From NCBI GenBank assembly GCA_004194705.1, contig SADC01001202.1:62001-126000 (forward strand): a DNA stretch of 64,000 nucleotides, given 5' to 3'. Shown in pieces: positions 47,001 to 57,739 of this stretch. Numbering within the stretch: position 1 is the first letter of the stretch; every line of letters starts with the position of its first letter. This DNA is from Ditylenchus dipsaci. Its lineage: Eukaryota; Nematoda; Chromadorea; Rhabditida; Anguinidae. The translations under genes were made by a program, and so were the position numbers. The notes below the pieces were generated by a model. It did not search any database, had not been told where the DNA came from, and was given only the letters and a program-made list of their open reading frames with translations.

Positions 47001-49708
47001 ACCGATGAAAATTTATTTGGATAGTAACTCAACCATCTGGATACCCTGTCTACCTGAAAGGTACTAAAACTGCCTGGAGGGTGCCCCAAACGCCTGAATG
47101 CTACTCCAGTCGCCTGGAGTGTGAGCAAATCGCCTTGATCCCACCTCAGCTATCCGGAAAGTGTACGACCAGAAGGTATCCTGAATCTCCTAGAAGATAC
47201 AACAATTTTTCGTGTAATTCTATCTTTTTGAAAAACTGTTAGATTTTCATATTATTAAGGGGTTACAAGCGCCTATTGGCGCCTCTAGTCATTCTAAAGT
47301 CATTTAGGGTATATGCACGAATTTGCTGACAATCTGATGATTGTTCAAAATAAACTAATTTTATAAAAAGGCTGCCAATATTAACGCAGTATTTTATATA
47401 GTCAAGTCTCGATATAACGCGACCCCTTGGGACCAGAAAAAGGTCGCGTTATACCGAACGTGAATATGACCAAATTCTTTTTGCTGGAATCATTTCAAAG
47501 GTTGCGTTGTATCGAGACACGACTGCATTATGAGTTTGTTTAAAAAAATTCAGCCACCGGGGCATGACCACCTGAGCATCAGCACCTGGGCGGCAGCACC
47601 ACCTGGGTTACCCAACCTGAATACCACTACCTGGATACCAACCGAAAGATGAGTTTGCGAAAATTGGGAGAAAGTCGGGAACCCAAACATCCACAAAAAA
47701 TCCAGGCTAAAATACATTATTTCCAATTTGGACGGCAGGAAAATTTTTTTTAGTGCGAGCTTTGATCATACATTTTGTACTTAAAAAGAAACTAATATGC
47801 TGTACTTGAGTGCTCCGGAAAGATATCCAACATAGGTTCGCAAAACGTAGCAGAAAGTTGAGCTCTAAGTTAAAAGTGGCGAAAAAAAGACACAGCGGAT
47901 CCAAATACTATATGGGGATATAACTTAACAAAAGCGAGTCACGTAACAGGGTGTTGTTACGTGACTCAACTCGCGTAACATGAGATGCTTCCTAAATAGG
48001 AAAATTTCTATCTCTTCAGAAAATTCTATTTTTTAGAAACTTCTACACACTCTTAAATCCCGTTAAACATAAGAAGACAAACATTTCAAAAGGTCAAAAC
48101 ACAAAAAAATGAATCCAGAAGCCAAAAATCAGGTGTTACGTGACTCGGTGTTACGCGTAACAAAATAGTGTGTTACGAGACTTTGTTACGTGACTCGAAA
48201 GCAGTGTTACGCGTAACAGACATGCGTAACACGAGTCGCGTAACAAGTTCTGTTACTTAACTCGTGTTACGCCACTCGTGTTACGCGACTCAAAAACAGT
48301 GTTACGCGTAACACTAGTCAAATTGTGTTACGCGGGTCGTGTTACGCCGGAGTGTGAAGGATGCTTTAACATGTCCTTTTCTTAGTCAATTGGGATACTC
48401 AACTGCAAGTATGGGACAGAATATTTAGCAAGGAAGCCTTGGATGTGGAATTTCAGAATTCCCGTCTTGTTCTCACTGATCCAAGTGATTTGGCGAAGGC
48501 AATGAATGATGTGTCCCATGAAGTGGTCTTTGAAACTTATCAATTTGATTCCTTCCTGCGCACCTCAGGCAATTTTGCAGTTCATAGTTACCGTATGTAT
48601 TATTTTTACATTGCTGTTTTCAGCATCTTCGTGTGTTGCCCATTATAGCTATATGTCTAGCGTTCTCTCACAGTCAAATGAGTATTCCAGAAATTCTTGT
48701 TGTTTGGTTGTTGATTCCTCTCATTCGTTCACTCACATTGTGCCGTTTGTGGAAGGTCAAATCGTCAGAAGTGGGATAATTCGGTACTTTTTCAAGTTTG
48801 AAACATCTGAGCCTTATATATTTTATAATATTCCAGAGTAGAAGTTGGTGGCAAGGCGCTCACGAACCAATTGAAAGAGTGGATTTCATTTCGGTACATG
48901 AACGTTTTGGAGGAAACATACATGATCAATCAGTGCAAGGAAGATGTTTGCTTTGTCTCCACTGACTTACATAAAGACATGGAAAAATGCCAGTAAGCTC
49001 CTACGACTCCCAAGAGTCTTGTATAAAAAGATTTTTTTAAATTAAAATTTGAGCAACTTTAGGCAACAAAAGTAGTAGATGCCTCAATTAAGCGTGACTA
49101 CATTCTGCCTGATTTTGTTGAAGATATTCGAGGAGTCGTGAGAATGCCGTCTTCAAAGCCACTAGACGATAGGTCGAAAATCTGTCTTGGAGTAGAGCGA
49201 TTCGCTGCACCAGAAATCCTTTTTCATCCGAGTGACGTTGGGCTGAACCAGATGGGTGTTGTTGAAGCTATAGGCTACTCTCTGAACAAGCTACCTCAAG
49301 GTGACACTCTTTTAAAGGCTTTGTTCCATTTAACTGGCATATTTTATTTTAGAAGTTCGCTTTGAAATGTTAAAAAATATTGTGCTCGTAGGTGGGAACA
49401 CGTTCTTCGAAAATTTCAAGGAGAGAGTGTGAGATTTGGATTTGTCGAGATTATTTGTCTTTAATGGTTTTTTCAGTGAGCTGGACTTGAGGCCGCTCCT
49501 TGACGAGATGTTCGACTTCAAAGTAAGCCGCCCAGAAAATCCAATAACACATGCATGGAAGTGTGCAGCTGATTTAGTTGAAGCCAAAGGAAATGAAGTT
49601 GCATCTTCGTTCCAATCAAAGTTTGTTTCTCGCGCAGAATTCAATGAATGCGGGCCAAACATTTGTCGAGAGAGATTCAGAAATTTCTTTGATGATGAAT
49701 ATGATTGA
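44003..49708 (+). CDS. ARP6: Actin-related protein 6
   Basis: Exons 44003-44079, 46136-46263, 48386-48592, 48624-48783, 48837-48992, 49063-49300, 49353-49428, 49477-49708; about 424 residues, slightly longer than the ~396 of human ARP6. ARP6 is the subunit of the SWR1/SRCAP remodeller used for H2A.Z exchange. Landmarks: VILDNGAHTVK (phosphate loop 1), LLPFERGYLVNWD, QLQVWDRIF, CCLVVDSSHSFTHIVPF, VGGKALTNQLKEWIS, NQCKEDVCFVS, YILPDFVEDI, ERFAAPEILFHPSDVGLNQMG, NIVLVGGNTFFENF and SRPENPITHAWK. Phases match everywhere except exon 5/6, where one extra base (G2 at 49062-49063 or A4 at 49068-49071) is needed. Intron 3 is 31 nt. The ATG lies 7 nt after TACTACAG. Introns 1 and 2 hold transposons. Confidence 0.95.
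44617..45139. repeat. Nested inverted repeats in ARP6 intron 1
   Basis: CCAGTCATTACTGAAAATT (44617) pairs with AATTTTCAGTAATGACTGG (44980-44998). Within the left side GATAAGATCCGCGGTTCC ... GGAACGCGGATCTTATC forms a hairpin of TATAACGCGACC repeats. The block ends in a Tigger-type end (GGGACTCGACTG, then TA at 45140). Several elements appear to have inserted into one another. Confidence 0.7.
44735..44977. mobile_element. ATACCGTAT-ended MITE
   Basis: Inverted ends ATACCGTATATTCTCTATTAATCCCC and its complement (GGGGGATTGATAGAGAATATACGGTAT). The middle reads as GGGGATTATTTTTCAACCCC with little else. Confidence 0.85.
45224..45479. mobile_element. ATACCGTAT-ended MITE
   Basis: Inverted ends ATACCGTATTTCCTCTAATA / TATTAGAGGAAATACGGTAT with AAGCGCCCC just inside; a second member of the ATACCGTAT family in the same ARP6 intron. 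Confidence 0.9.
46299..48365. mobile_element. 2-kb TTAA-flanked element with GTTACGCGTAAC arrays
   Basis: TTAA at 46295-46298 and 48366-48369; ends GCAGCCTTCACACTCCGGCG / CGCCGGAGTGTGAAGGATGC. Both ends (46315-46510; 47935-48345) are packed with palindromic GTTACGCGTAAC / CGTGTTACGC units. The ~1.4-kb interior contains a small Tigger-like MITE (47402-47524) and no recognised gene. It fills ARP6 intron 2. Confidence 0.88.
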
Positions 49709-49874
49709 ACTTTTTATATTTGATGCACTTTGTTTCATCATGAATAATAAATAAATCATTTGTTCTCCTGGTTTCCGTCCGTCAGAATGTCGGTTATGGT
49801 CTATTTGCCTGATATTCGGAACCTTATGTTTGTGCCTCTGACTTATAACACTTCTCTACTTTTAGTTTGCTAAA
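49709..49874 (+). promoter_or_regulatory. ARP6-SF3B4 intergenic spacer, possible operon junction
   Basis: Only 166 bp separate the ARP6 stop from the SF3B4 start. It contains poly(A)-signal-like AATAAATAAATC (~49743) and ends with ACTTTTAG 9 nt before the SF3B4 ATG, an acceptor with no upstream coding exon. This layout fits a polycistronic unit resolved by trans-splicing, but a short independent promoter is not excluded. Confidence 0.5.
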
Positions 49875-51540
49875 ATGGCTTCGATTCCAGTGCAAGAAAG
49901 AAATCAAGGTTGGCGATAATTTATTCATTCTATAAAGGTAACGGTTGGTTATTTTTTTAGATGCTACTATTTACGTCGGTGGCTTAGACGAAAAAGTCTC
50001 AGAGTCGGTATTGTGGGAACTATTTGTACAGTCAGGGTATCCTTTTTTACTTACTTTTTTCCAATTGTTTTAAATTGTTATAGGCCGGTTGCTAGTGTCA
50101 ATATGCCGAAAGATCGAATCACAGGGTCACATCAAGGGTGCGTTAGTTTCCTTCTATGACATTTTCCCAAACGTTATAATTATTTTTTAGATTTGGTTTT
50201 GTTGAGTTCATGGGTGAGGAGGACGCTGACTACGCAATCAAAATCATGAACATGATCAAGCTGTATGGCAAGCCTATCAAAGTTAACAAAGCGTCTGCTA
50301 ATGAGAAGAACATGGATGTGGGCGCCAATCTATTCGTTGGAAATCTGGATGCTGAAGTGGATGAAAAGCTGCTTTTCGATACTTTTTCGGCCTTTGGTGT
50401 CATACTCCAGGTAGCGTTCAGTTTGTCGCATGATGGTCGGTACTGGCTGGCTACTGTGGGTACTTGTAGAAGCTTGATTATAAAAATCTATGTCCAAAGG
50501 TGCCTAAAAATTTACCCGTCCAAGTATCAACGCTTGGAGAAAATAGTGACGGCCAGCCACGGCCTGCTTGCACCATGCTGATGTTTTTTTACGTTTTCAA
50601 TATTTCGTTCTTAGGTGCCGAAAATTATGCGTGACACGGATACCGGCAACAGCAAGGGTTTTGCGTTTATAAACTTTGCATCTTTTGAGGCTTCAGATTT
50701 GGCGTTGGAAGGTAGGAGGTTTTTTTACTTTAACTAGCTATGCTTCTTTACATGTCATTTTAGCTATGAATGGACAATATCTTTGTAATCGACCTATCAC
50801 CTGTTCCTATGCTTTTAAGAAAGATACCAAGGGCGAAAGACACGGTACCGCTGCAGAAAGACTATTGGCTGCTCAGAATCCTCTCTTCCCGAATGATCGA
50901 CCTCATCAAGTCTTTTCTGATATTCCTGGATTGAGGTAGAAACGTTATTTTCACGTTTGCCTCCTGCATTTTTAACTAATCGCTGATTTAAGACCAATGC
51001 CTATGGCTCCTCCAATGCCTCCGATGATGGGAATTGGTGGACTTGGTGGGATGCCACCTCCTCAGATGCAAGGGATGCAGCAGGGGATGCCAGGTATGCA
51101 GGCTATGCAGCAGGGGATGCAAGGTATGCCAGGAGTGCATGGTGGTCTTCAAATGCCTCCGATGCAAATGCAGATGCCGGGACAGGGAATGGTTCCACCG
51201 CCTATGCGACCACCTCAAGGTGTATCTGGAATGTTTCCACCTCCTCCTCCGATGAGTACGTTATTACTGTTCATCTGTTCTTGGAAGACTTTTAATTAAA
51301 TCTTTTTTTAAGCAAGGACTCCGATTCCACCTCCTCCTCCACCGCAGCCTCCTACTCCAATGATGGGCCAGATGGGCAACTCGCCATTCCCACCTCCGCC
51401 TCCTCCGATGAGTGCTCCTCCTCCGCCGCCTCCTTCAATGATGGGTTCAATGATGAGTGGTAATTTTCTTTTGTGCATGTGTAGCACTTATGCGTACATT
51501 TTTAGCACCAACGCCGCCACCTCCGCCTCCATCTACTTGA
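49875..51540 (+). CDS. SF3B4: Splicing factor 3B subunit 4 (SAP49)
   Basis: Nine exons: 49875-49908, 49961-50036, 50084-50137, 50191-50410, 50615-50711, 50764-50935, 50993-51255, 51313-51459, 51506-51540; 1098 nt, 365 residues, all phases consistent. Two RRMs are plain: RRM1 with IYVGGL and GFGFVEF, RRM2 with LFVGNL and KGFAFINF, then the family signature [12 protein letters not shown] and [14 protein letters not shown]. The C-terminal third is Met/Gln/Pro-rich ([30 protein letters not shown]), ending PPPPPPST. It is a U2 snRNP SF3b subunit that contacts pre-mRNA near the branch site and binds SF3B2. Introns are 46-57 nt except intron 4 (204 nt). The best-preserved gene in the window. Confidence 0.97.
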
Positions 51541-51660
51541 TTTGCAGCAATGGGTTCAAAAAGATTTCAGTGGAAAAGTCTTTTGAAATCTCGTACCTTA
51601 TCGTTATGTTCTGTTGTGGTGTGTTTGCATTGTTACCTGTTTGGTTATCGTTCTCCCCTT

Positions 51661-51666
51661 AATAAA
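51661..51666 (+). terminator. SF3B4 poly(A) signal
   Basis: AATAAA 120 nt after the SF3B4 stop, followed by a T-rich stretch. Confidence 0.55.
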
Positions 51667-52049
51667 TTTGGGACAATGGCATGTTTGTATCTTTGATTAT
51701 TTTTGGACTAATTTTTGCGTAATTAGATTATTGACCGCTAATTAGACTCGAAAATATTGTATTTTTGTTTTTTTCCCAAGCTTTGGTCACGGAATCATTC
51801 TTTTTACATTTGCAAGTAACGAACAAGGGGCGTCGAATCAAAGATGTGTGGATGGAGTAAAGACTGCTGACATTTATTTCCTGAAAACTATGCCTATTCT
51901 TTTTTGATTTTGATTAGTTCACAGTTATTAGCCAGCAAACAGACTGCTCAGGAAACATTTAAAATATTAATAATCTTTAGTATTCCCGAAATTGCTGCCT
52001 CAGTTTTATAAGCACCAACGACCACGGACTGCTTTAAAAAGAGCTGTAA

Positions 52050-52298
52050 TCAATTGGAATGAAATACTCCATTCACGCTATTGTCCTCCAACATGAGAGT
52101 ATCGTTCTTCTGTTTTGCGGTTGTGTCAACATTTCTCCTTCTCACTAATGGCATAAACAAGAGCTTCGCCTGGCTGAAGAGCAACACATCAGCGTAGTAG
52201 GACAAGTGTTCTGCATGGAATTGACTAAGGATAATACTGTCGAGCAAAGATCCGTTGATAATCATTCCAATGAAGCCAACGTTGGTGCAGTGAGGATC
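52050..52298 (-). CDS. Terminal exon of an unrecognised gene
   Basis: An 83-codon phase-0 exon after acceptor CCGTAG, reading DPHCTNVGFIGMIING ... SLLDSIILSQFHAEH ... YYADVLLFSQAKLLF ... and stopping after NGVFHSN. The composition looks protein-like and the frame has no low complexity, but I recognise no family and found no convincing upstream exon (52300-52450 has stops in all frames). Confidence 0.4.
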   Translation of the reverse strand, partial: DPHCTNVGFIGMIINGSLLDSIILSQFHAEHLSYYADVLLFSQAKLLFMPLVRRRNVDTTAKQKNDTLMLEDNSVNGVFHSN

Positions 52299-52808
52299 CT
52301 ACGGTTAGTTTGCCATTAATTGAATTTTTTGCTTTGAAATGTTTCTTTCGTGATTCTATTACTGAAATATGTGTTTTCCCTAATACTTCGATCCTAGTCA
52401 AAGAAATCTTCAAGATAGAAGTCTGAAGATATTCAGGTTTCTTAATTTTTCATGGTATGAATGTGCTTTACCGCTCATCGGAAAGCCTACAGTATAAGGA
52501 ATATTAAGGATACTTAACGCGCACACACAGCATTGTTTTGGTTTAAAAAATAAATCACTTTGATTTCTTTCAGCAATTCAAAAGACTGACTCGCATTTCT
52601 GCCCCAAAGTGACCAACGAGTATTCACTTCTCTAATCCAAAACGGGTTAGAAAACGAACGCGAGTCGCTTTTGTGCAATTGTAATTATCATCATTTTTTC
52701 ATGAACCTTACTCTTGCCCCCCCCCATCCTCGCTCTCTCTTTCAGAAAAAGTTTTATATGGTACGTTATATGTAGTAAATTAATGTCATTAAATTTTTGA
52801 CTCTTTAA

Positions 52809-53043
52809 AGGGGCATGCCCATGCTAATAAGAGGTGGTGCCCGGGAATTCAAAAATTTTTCCTAATCATTAAACTTGTGTACGGATTTTTCAGCTTGGTT
52901 TTTAATAAAACAAGGCCTAGAATTTAATTGTAGGTGTGGTTTTGTGAAAAACCATGTTGAAAAAAATCCGTACAGAAGCCCAATGATTAGGAAAAATTTT
53001 TGAATTCCCGGGCACCACCTCTTATTAGCGTGGGTATGCCCCT
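52809..53043. mobile_element. TTAA-flanked fold-back MITE
   Basis: TTAA at 52805-52808 and 53044-53047; ends AGGGGCATGCCCATGCTAAT / ATTAGCGTGGGTATGCCCCT. Sister copy of 27802-28034. Confidence 0.92.
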
Positions 53044-53734
53044 TTAAATGTGGATTTAAACTTCACAGCAGTCACATGAATTACAATGCGTCTTTTTCGC
53101 CGCATGAAAAAGTCACGAGTGGGCTTTTTCAGTTATCGAAAAATAGAAACACGTGATTTTACTAAATAGATAACATATATTCTTAATTAACCCATTGATG
53201 CGCACCGGTACCAAATTGGTACCAAAAATTGCCTTGGTTCCCCATGTTGTTTTTTTCAATCAAAATAAATCTTGCTTGGAAACACTGTTCTGAGCTTATT
53301 TTCATTTCAAATATTTAGTTTTGATGACCACATTAAATGTCCAAGGTACAAACTGAGACTAAACTTGCTTGATTGTGATCTGAAAAATAAATACAATAAA
53401 TTTGCGACCAAAAAAATTTACAGAGGCAACAAGGAATTGCAAAAGTCTTGAGAATTGCAATTTTCGGGCTAAAACAAACTTGTTCTGCCGAACTTTATAT
53501 TTTTTTATATTATTTTAAAGTTTTTTCAAATTTACTGGAAACTCGGAAAGATGCTGAATTAGTTGCAAAGTGAAGTTTGGGCGTGCCTATAACTCGTCAA
53601 TTAGAGAATTCAACAATAAACTATTTGAACAAAAAGACGGTGTATGGCCAGTTAGCGATACGGTCAGTTAGCGATGGCCAGTTAGTGATGCTTTTTCAAA
53701 ATTTTGATATTTTTTTGCCATAAAAGTACTCTTT

Positions 53735-53990
53735 TTGTAGAAAACAGTTTTTCTGGGGCCACCCAGTAGCTGAAATTTCCTCAGGAATCCGAATAAAGAA
53801 ACAGAATTTCAAAATAACGCGTGGTCGCTGAGATATGACCTAAAGTTTCGTGCTTGTCATTTTTAAATGATGACCATCCAACTTTAGGTCATATCTCAGC
53901 GACCACGCGTTATTTTAAAATTCTGTTTTTTTATTCGGATTCCTGAGGAAATTTCAGCTACTGGGTGGCCCCAGAAAAACTGTTTTCCAC
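53735..53990. repeat. ~255-bp palindrome
   Basis: AAAACAGTTTTTCTGGGGCC ... GATATGACCTAAAGTT pairs with AACTTTAGGTCATATC ... GGCCCCAGAAAAACTGTTTT around a ~30-nt loop near 53860. Nearly identical arms suggest recent origin or gene conversion. Confidence 0.92.
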
Positions 53991-54420
53991 AAAAAGACAT
54001 TTCATCAAAAAGGGTCATCAAATTAATTACTTCAACAATAACTCGTTTGAATTTTAAATTGTTTGGCCAATCGTATATCTAATAAAAGAACATTTGGTCC
54101 AGCTCTGTTTTATCAGAAACCATAATGATCTTCTCGGACTCTTTCTTCTCGGGTACAAAAACCAGCCCATCCCATACCCATACCTGTCTGGGTCATTAGG
54201 TTTGATAAGATCAAAAATCTATCTTTAGGCACCCGAGTCCCAAATCCTTGGTTAGATATCACCTGACCAGGTAGATGTCCGGCTGGATGGGCTGAATTTT
54301 GTTTAAATCAAAACAAAGCATGCTATCATATGTTAGACTGTATGAGGAAACATGTTTGATGAGGCAACAAATGCGATTTACTCAAGTAAACCCAGAAACC
54401 TGGGATAAGTACTACCTGAC

Positions 54421-56765
54421 CAGTGTTTCCGAAAATAACCCCTACACTAACACCTACAATCTAACCATACACCTACATTAACACCTAAAAACAAACAAAT
54501 CATACACCTACACCTACACTTGAAACGAAACATACCCTACACCTACACTAACACCCTAAAACAAAACATACCCTACACTAACACCTACACTTGAAATGAA
54601 ACATACCCTACACCTACACCTACTGTTTGGCATACTGTTAGATAAACAATAGTTAAGTGTTTATCTAACTGTTTGCCATACTGTTTGCTTTTCAAACTGT
54701 TTGTTTGCCATACTGTTTGTTTTCCATACCAGGTAGACATATAGTACTGTGTCTTTTCTTTCTCTTTTCTTCTATGTTTACAATCTCTTCTTCTCCATCA
54801 ACTCGAAAGCAAAAAAAGCAATCGAGATGTAGTTTGGGAAAAAAACGAGATACTTCTAAAATTATTGAGAAAAACTTTAAGGGTTACATTTTCATCTGAT
54901 AACACTTCTTTATTAACTATCTATCTTGAACACCAAAAAGCGGCTCAAAACAAATTCACATCCTCAACAAAGTAATTACAATAAACCATTAACTGAGAGC
55001 TTAAGAGATCAAACGAAGTTTTGTTTCTGTGATTATTGGTGGCTAATCCAGCTTGAGAAAATATGCGTTCAATCGGTGAGCTAGTCGCTGGTATTGAAAG
55101 AACTTCCATGGCAAGCTGAGCAATTGGTTTGACTTCCTAAGAAGTAACAATCATTTTTGTCTAGTATGGCAGCTCCAAAATGACTAGCTGAATATCATGG
55201 GCAAAGCATTTAACGCGCAATGGGAACGCAGATCTGAAAATTTCAAAATAGAGAGCCTTACACGCACACAGTGAAGTGTATCTTACTGAATGAATAACTC
55301 TGCAGTACTGCAATCTATGTTAACTTGATCTGTTTCCTCCATTTCTTCTTCATTGTTGTCTTCAAGATACTGAATCATCACTTCGACTAAAACTCAAGCT
55401 TTAGTATATTTCAGAACACGGAAATAGCATCTTACCAGAACACACATCTCGAAATGCATTTGCCATATTGCTAGCTCCATCGGTAACCACTTTGAATAGA
55501 TCTTTTATTGATAATCCAAAATCGCTGAGAATTCGGTTCACTTCACGTCGAATTGAAGTTCCAGTATGCGATCCACTTAATTCACTCAGACCAAGAAAAA
55601 GACGGCGCAATATTGCGTTCTTATCACAAACATGAAGTGTTACGCCTAAAATTGATATATTTTTAGTGCTTATTTCCAATGAATGGATTCAGTACGTTAC
55701 CTAGATAAGCATGCTTCATGCTCTTATCTGTCCAAACGTCACATGTCAATGAACACCTTTGAGTAATGTTCTTAAGCTCTTCTTTAATCCTGCTTCTTAT
55801 TTGTTCGCATCTGTTACCCAAGAGATTTTTGAGAGTCGAAAAGCTATTTGGCAACTATGAAAACGTTTAAGTAGAGCAAAACCATGATGTCCATAAATTT
55901 ACCTCATAATTTGGATTGAGAGCATAAAAAAGCTGACGCATAAAAGGATGCAAGAGAATCCGGAGAGACATCGACGGAATAGATGTGACATTTGATAAAG
56001 CAAACTGAATTTTTTGATGCCTAAAGAGAACATGTAAATCGAAACAGATGATCGCGTAACATGCCTCGAATCTGGCCCATCATTTTCACTAATTTCAAAG
56101 CTGGAGCGTATTCTTTTTGCTGGCAGGGACTTGTCAGTGTGCACACTTCTCCAATGACGTTCAACGACATTCTTATAACAGGAGAGAATCTAAGATTCAA
56201 TAGGTCAAAAATTTGTTCGCGTAACCTGGTATATACCTTTCCACATTCACTGCAACGGGCGGTTTGCTTTCCATCGCTATCTTGTTCCACTGTGAACTTT
56301 TCCCAAACTGCATCTCGGCGACGTTTCGGCGTTTGCTTGCCAACTGATGGAGACGAAGACATGTTTCTGAAAAAAATAACGTAAAGATACAAGAAAAATC
56401 TTGAAAAAAGGCACAGCACTGTATGTGCAGAGAAGTTACCCTGTATAGCAAACAAACAGTATGGCAAACAAACAGTTCGAAAAGCAAACAGTATGGCAAA
56501 CAGTTAGATAAACAGTTAACTATTGTTTATCTAACAGTATGCCAAACAGTAGGTGTAGGGTATGTTTCATTTCAAGTGTAGGTGTAGGTGTAGGGTATGT
56601 TTCATTTCAAGTGTAGGTGTTAGTGTAGGGTATGTTTTGTTTTAGGTGTTAGTGTAGGTGTAGGGTATGTTTCATTTGAAGTGTAGGTGTAGGTGTAGGG
56701 TATGTTTTAAGAGTAGGCATACTGTTGGGTAGGTGTAGGTGTAGGGGTTATTTTCGGAAACACTG
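54421..56765 (-). mobile_element. Internally deleted hAT transposon
   Basis: Inverted ends CAGTGTTTCCGAAAATAACC, flanked by identical 8-bp TACCTGAC (54413-54420 and 56766-56773). Subterminal arrays of CACCTACACTTGAAACGAAACATACC-like repeats lie inside both ends, then ACTGTTTGCCATACTG repeats. The transposase on the minus strand lacks its middle. Confidence 0.95.
54945..56362 (-). pseudogene. hAT transposase, central part deleted
   Basis: Starts MSSSPSVGKQ at 56362. Regions in order: BED finger (AVWEKFTVEQDSDGKQTARC, CSECGK, then YKNVVERHW, H); linker; HQKIQFALSNV ... RQLFYALNPNYE; LKNITQRCSLTCDVWTDKS (first catalytic Asp region); LGLSELSGSHTGTSIRREV ... KVVTDGASNMANAF (second Asp); VKCFAHDIQL (the RC-H-like motif). 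It then jumps directly to the C-terminal dimerisation domain EVLSIPATSSPIERIFSQAG. The region between these two, including the catalytic Glu, is missing, so the copy cannot be autonomous. Exons are separated by ~50-nt introns. Confidence 0.9.
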
Positions 56766-57244
56766 TACCTGACCGGGTGGATATATACCTGTCTGGCCTG
56801 AAAAATACAAACTTTTTAAAAATCAAAAACTAACTATTTTTCTTAGCCCAGAATTTTCTGAGGAATTGGGTTTGTTAATACCAGAATTAAGATTTCACCC
56901 ACCGAAACCCGAAAACCTGGGTAGGTACTACCTGGACAGATGGATATTTACATGGAGACCCTAAAAATTAGAAAATTTTAAAAATTAAACAGAACTTCGT
57001 GTTGGGGTTTAAATGGGTAAAATGGAAGTTTAGGTCTTATTCAACTTAAATTACCATACGATTTACATAAAAATTTTATTTTTGTCAGGTTATCCAGGTG
57101 GACATCCACCTGGTCAGCAGGTATTTAATAGGTTTTAAATTTCTACCCAGTAGAACCGTTTAGGGCAGTTATCAGGTGGTTTTCTTACCCACCTCGAAGC
57201 TTACCGGTACTTAAAAAAGCTTTTTTGCTATGTGACCTTCAAGA

Positions 57245-57325
57245 AAAAAGGATTGTCGAGATTCGAACCTGTAACCTATTAGGGTATCATTACCGGAGGA
57301 TCAATTTACCAGGGGAACAAATTAC
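57245..57325 (-). other. tRNA-like relic
   Basis: The minus strand contains B-box GGTTCGAATCTCGAC after CCGGTAATGATACCC...GGTTAC, with a weak A-box. No complete cloverleaf can be drawn by eye. Confidence 0.35.
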
Positions 57326-57739
57326 ATAAAGTGGATGACCACCTGACTTTGTCGGTGCATGGGTCAGTGTCACCCAAAAAAGCGGTGCAAACGGGTCCTT
57401 CACCTAGTAAATACTGTATTTAGAAGGCATTTGATTATTGCTTGAAAACAGCTCCAAGGCCATGATGGTAGATAAAAATACCGTTCGAGCTCTTTGACTT
57501 CCCTCAAAGTATATAATGAATCCCTTTGTGGACTCTGGACCAAAACAGGGATTTGACCAAATGTTCTTCGATAAAACAAGTACGAGACCAAATATACAAT
57601 TGACCAAACAATTTAAAATTCAAACAAGTGATCGTTGAAATAAGTAATTTGATGAAACCCTTTTTTGATGAAATGTCTTTTTGTTCAAATAGTTTATTGT
57701 TGAGTTCTCTAATTGATGAGTTATAGGCACGCCCAAATT

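Larger units (their letters stand above)
53575..57738. mobile_element. Composite ~4.2-kb TIR element with nested insertions
   Basis: Ends GGGCGTGCCTATAACTCGTCAATTAGAGA and its inverse near 57700-57738 pair on through CAACAATAAACTATTTGAAC. Inner arm parts (ATTTCATCAAAAAGGGT, CAATCGTATATC... ACATTTGGTC) recur at 54000-54095 and 57540-57665. The left arm is split by another palindrome (53735-53990), and a hAT element (54421-56765) sits in the middle. No gene of the outer element itself was recognised. Confidence 0.75.
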
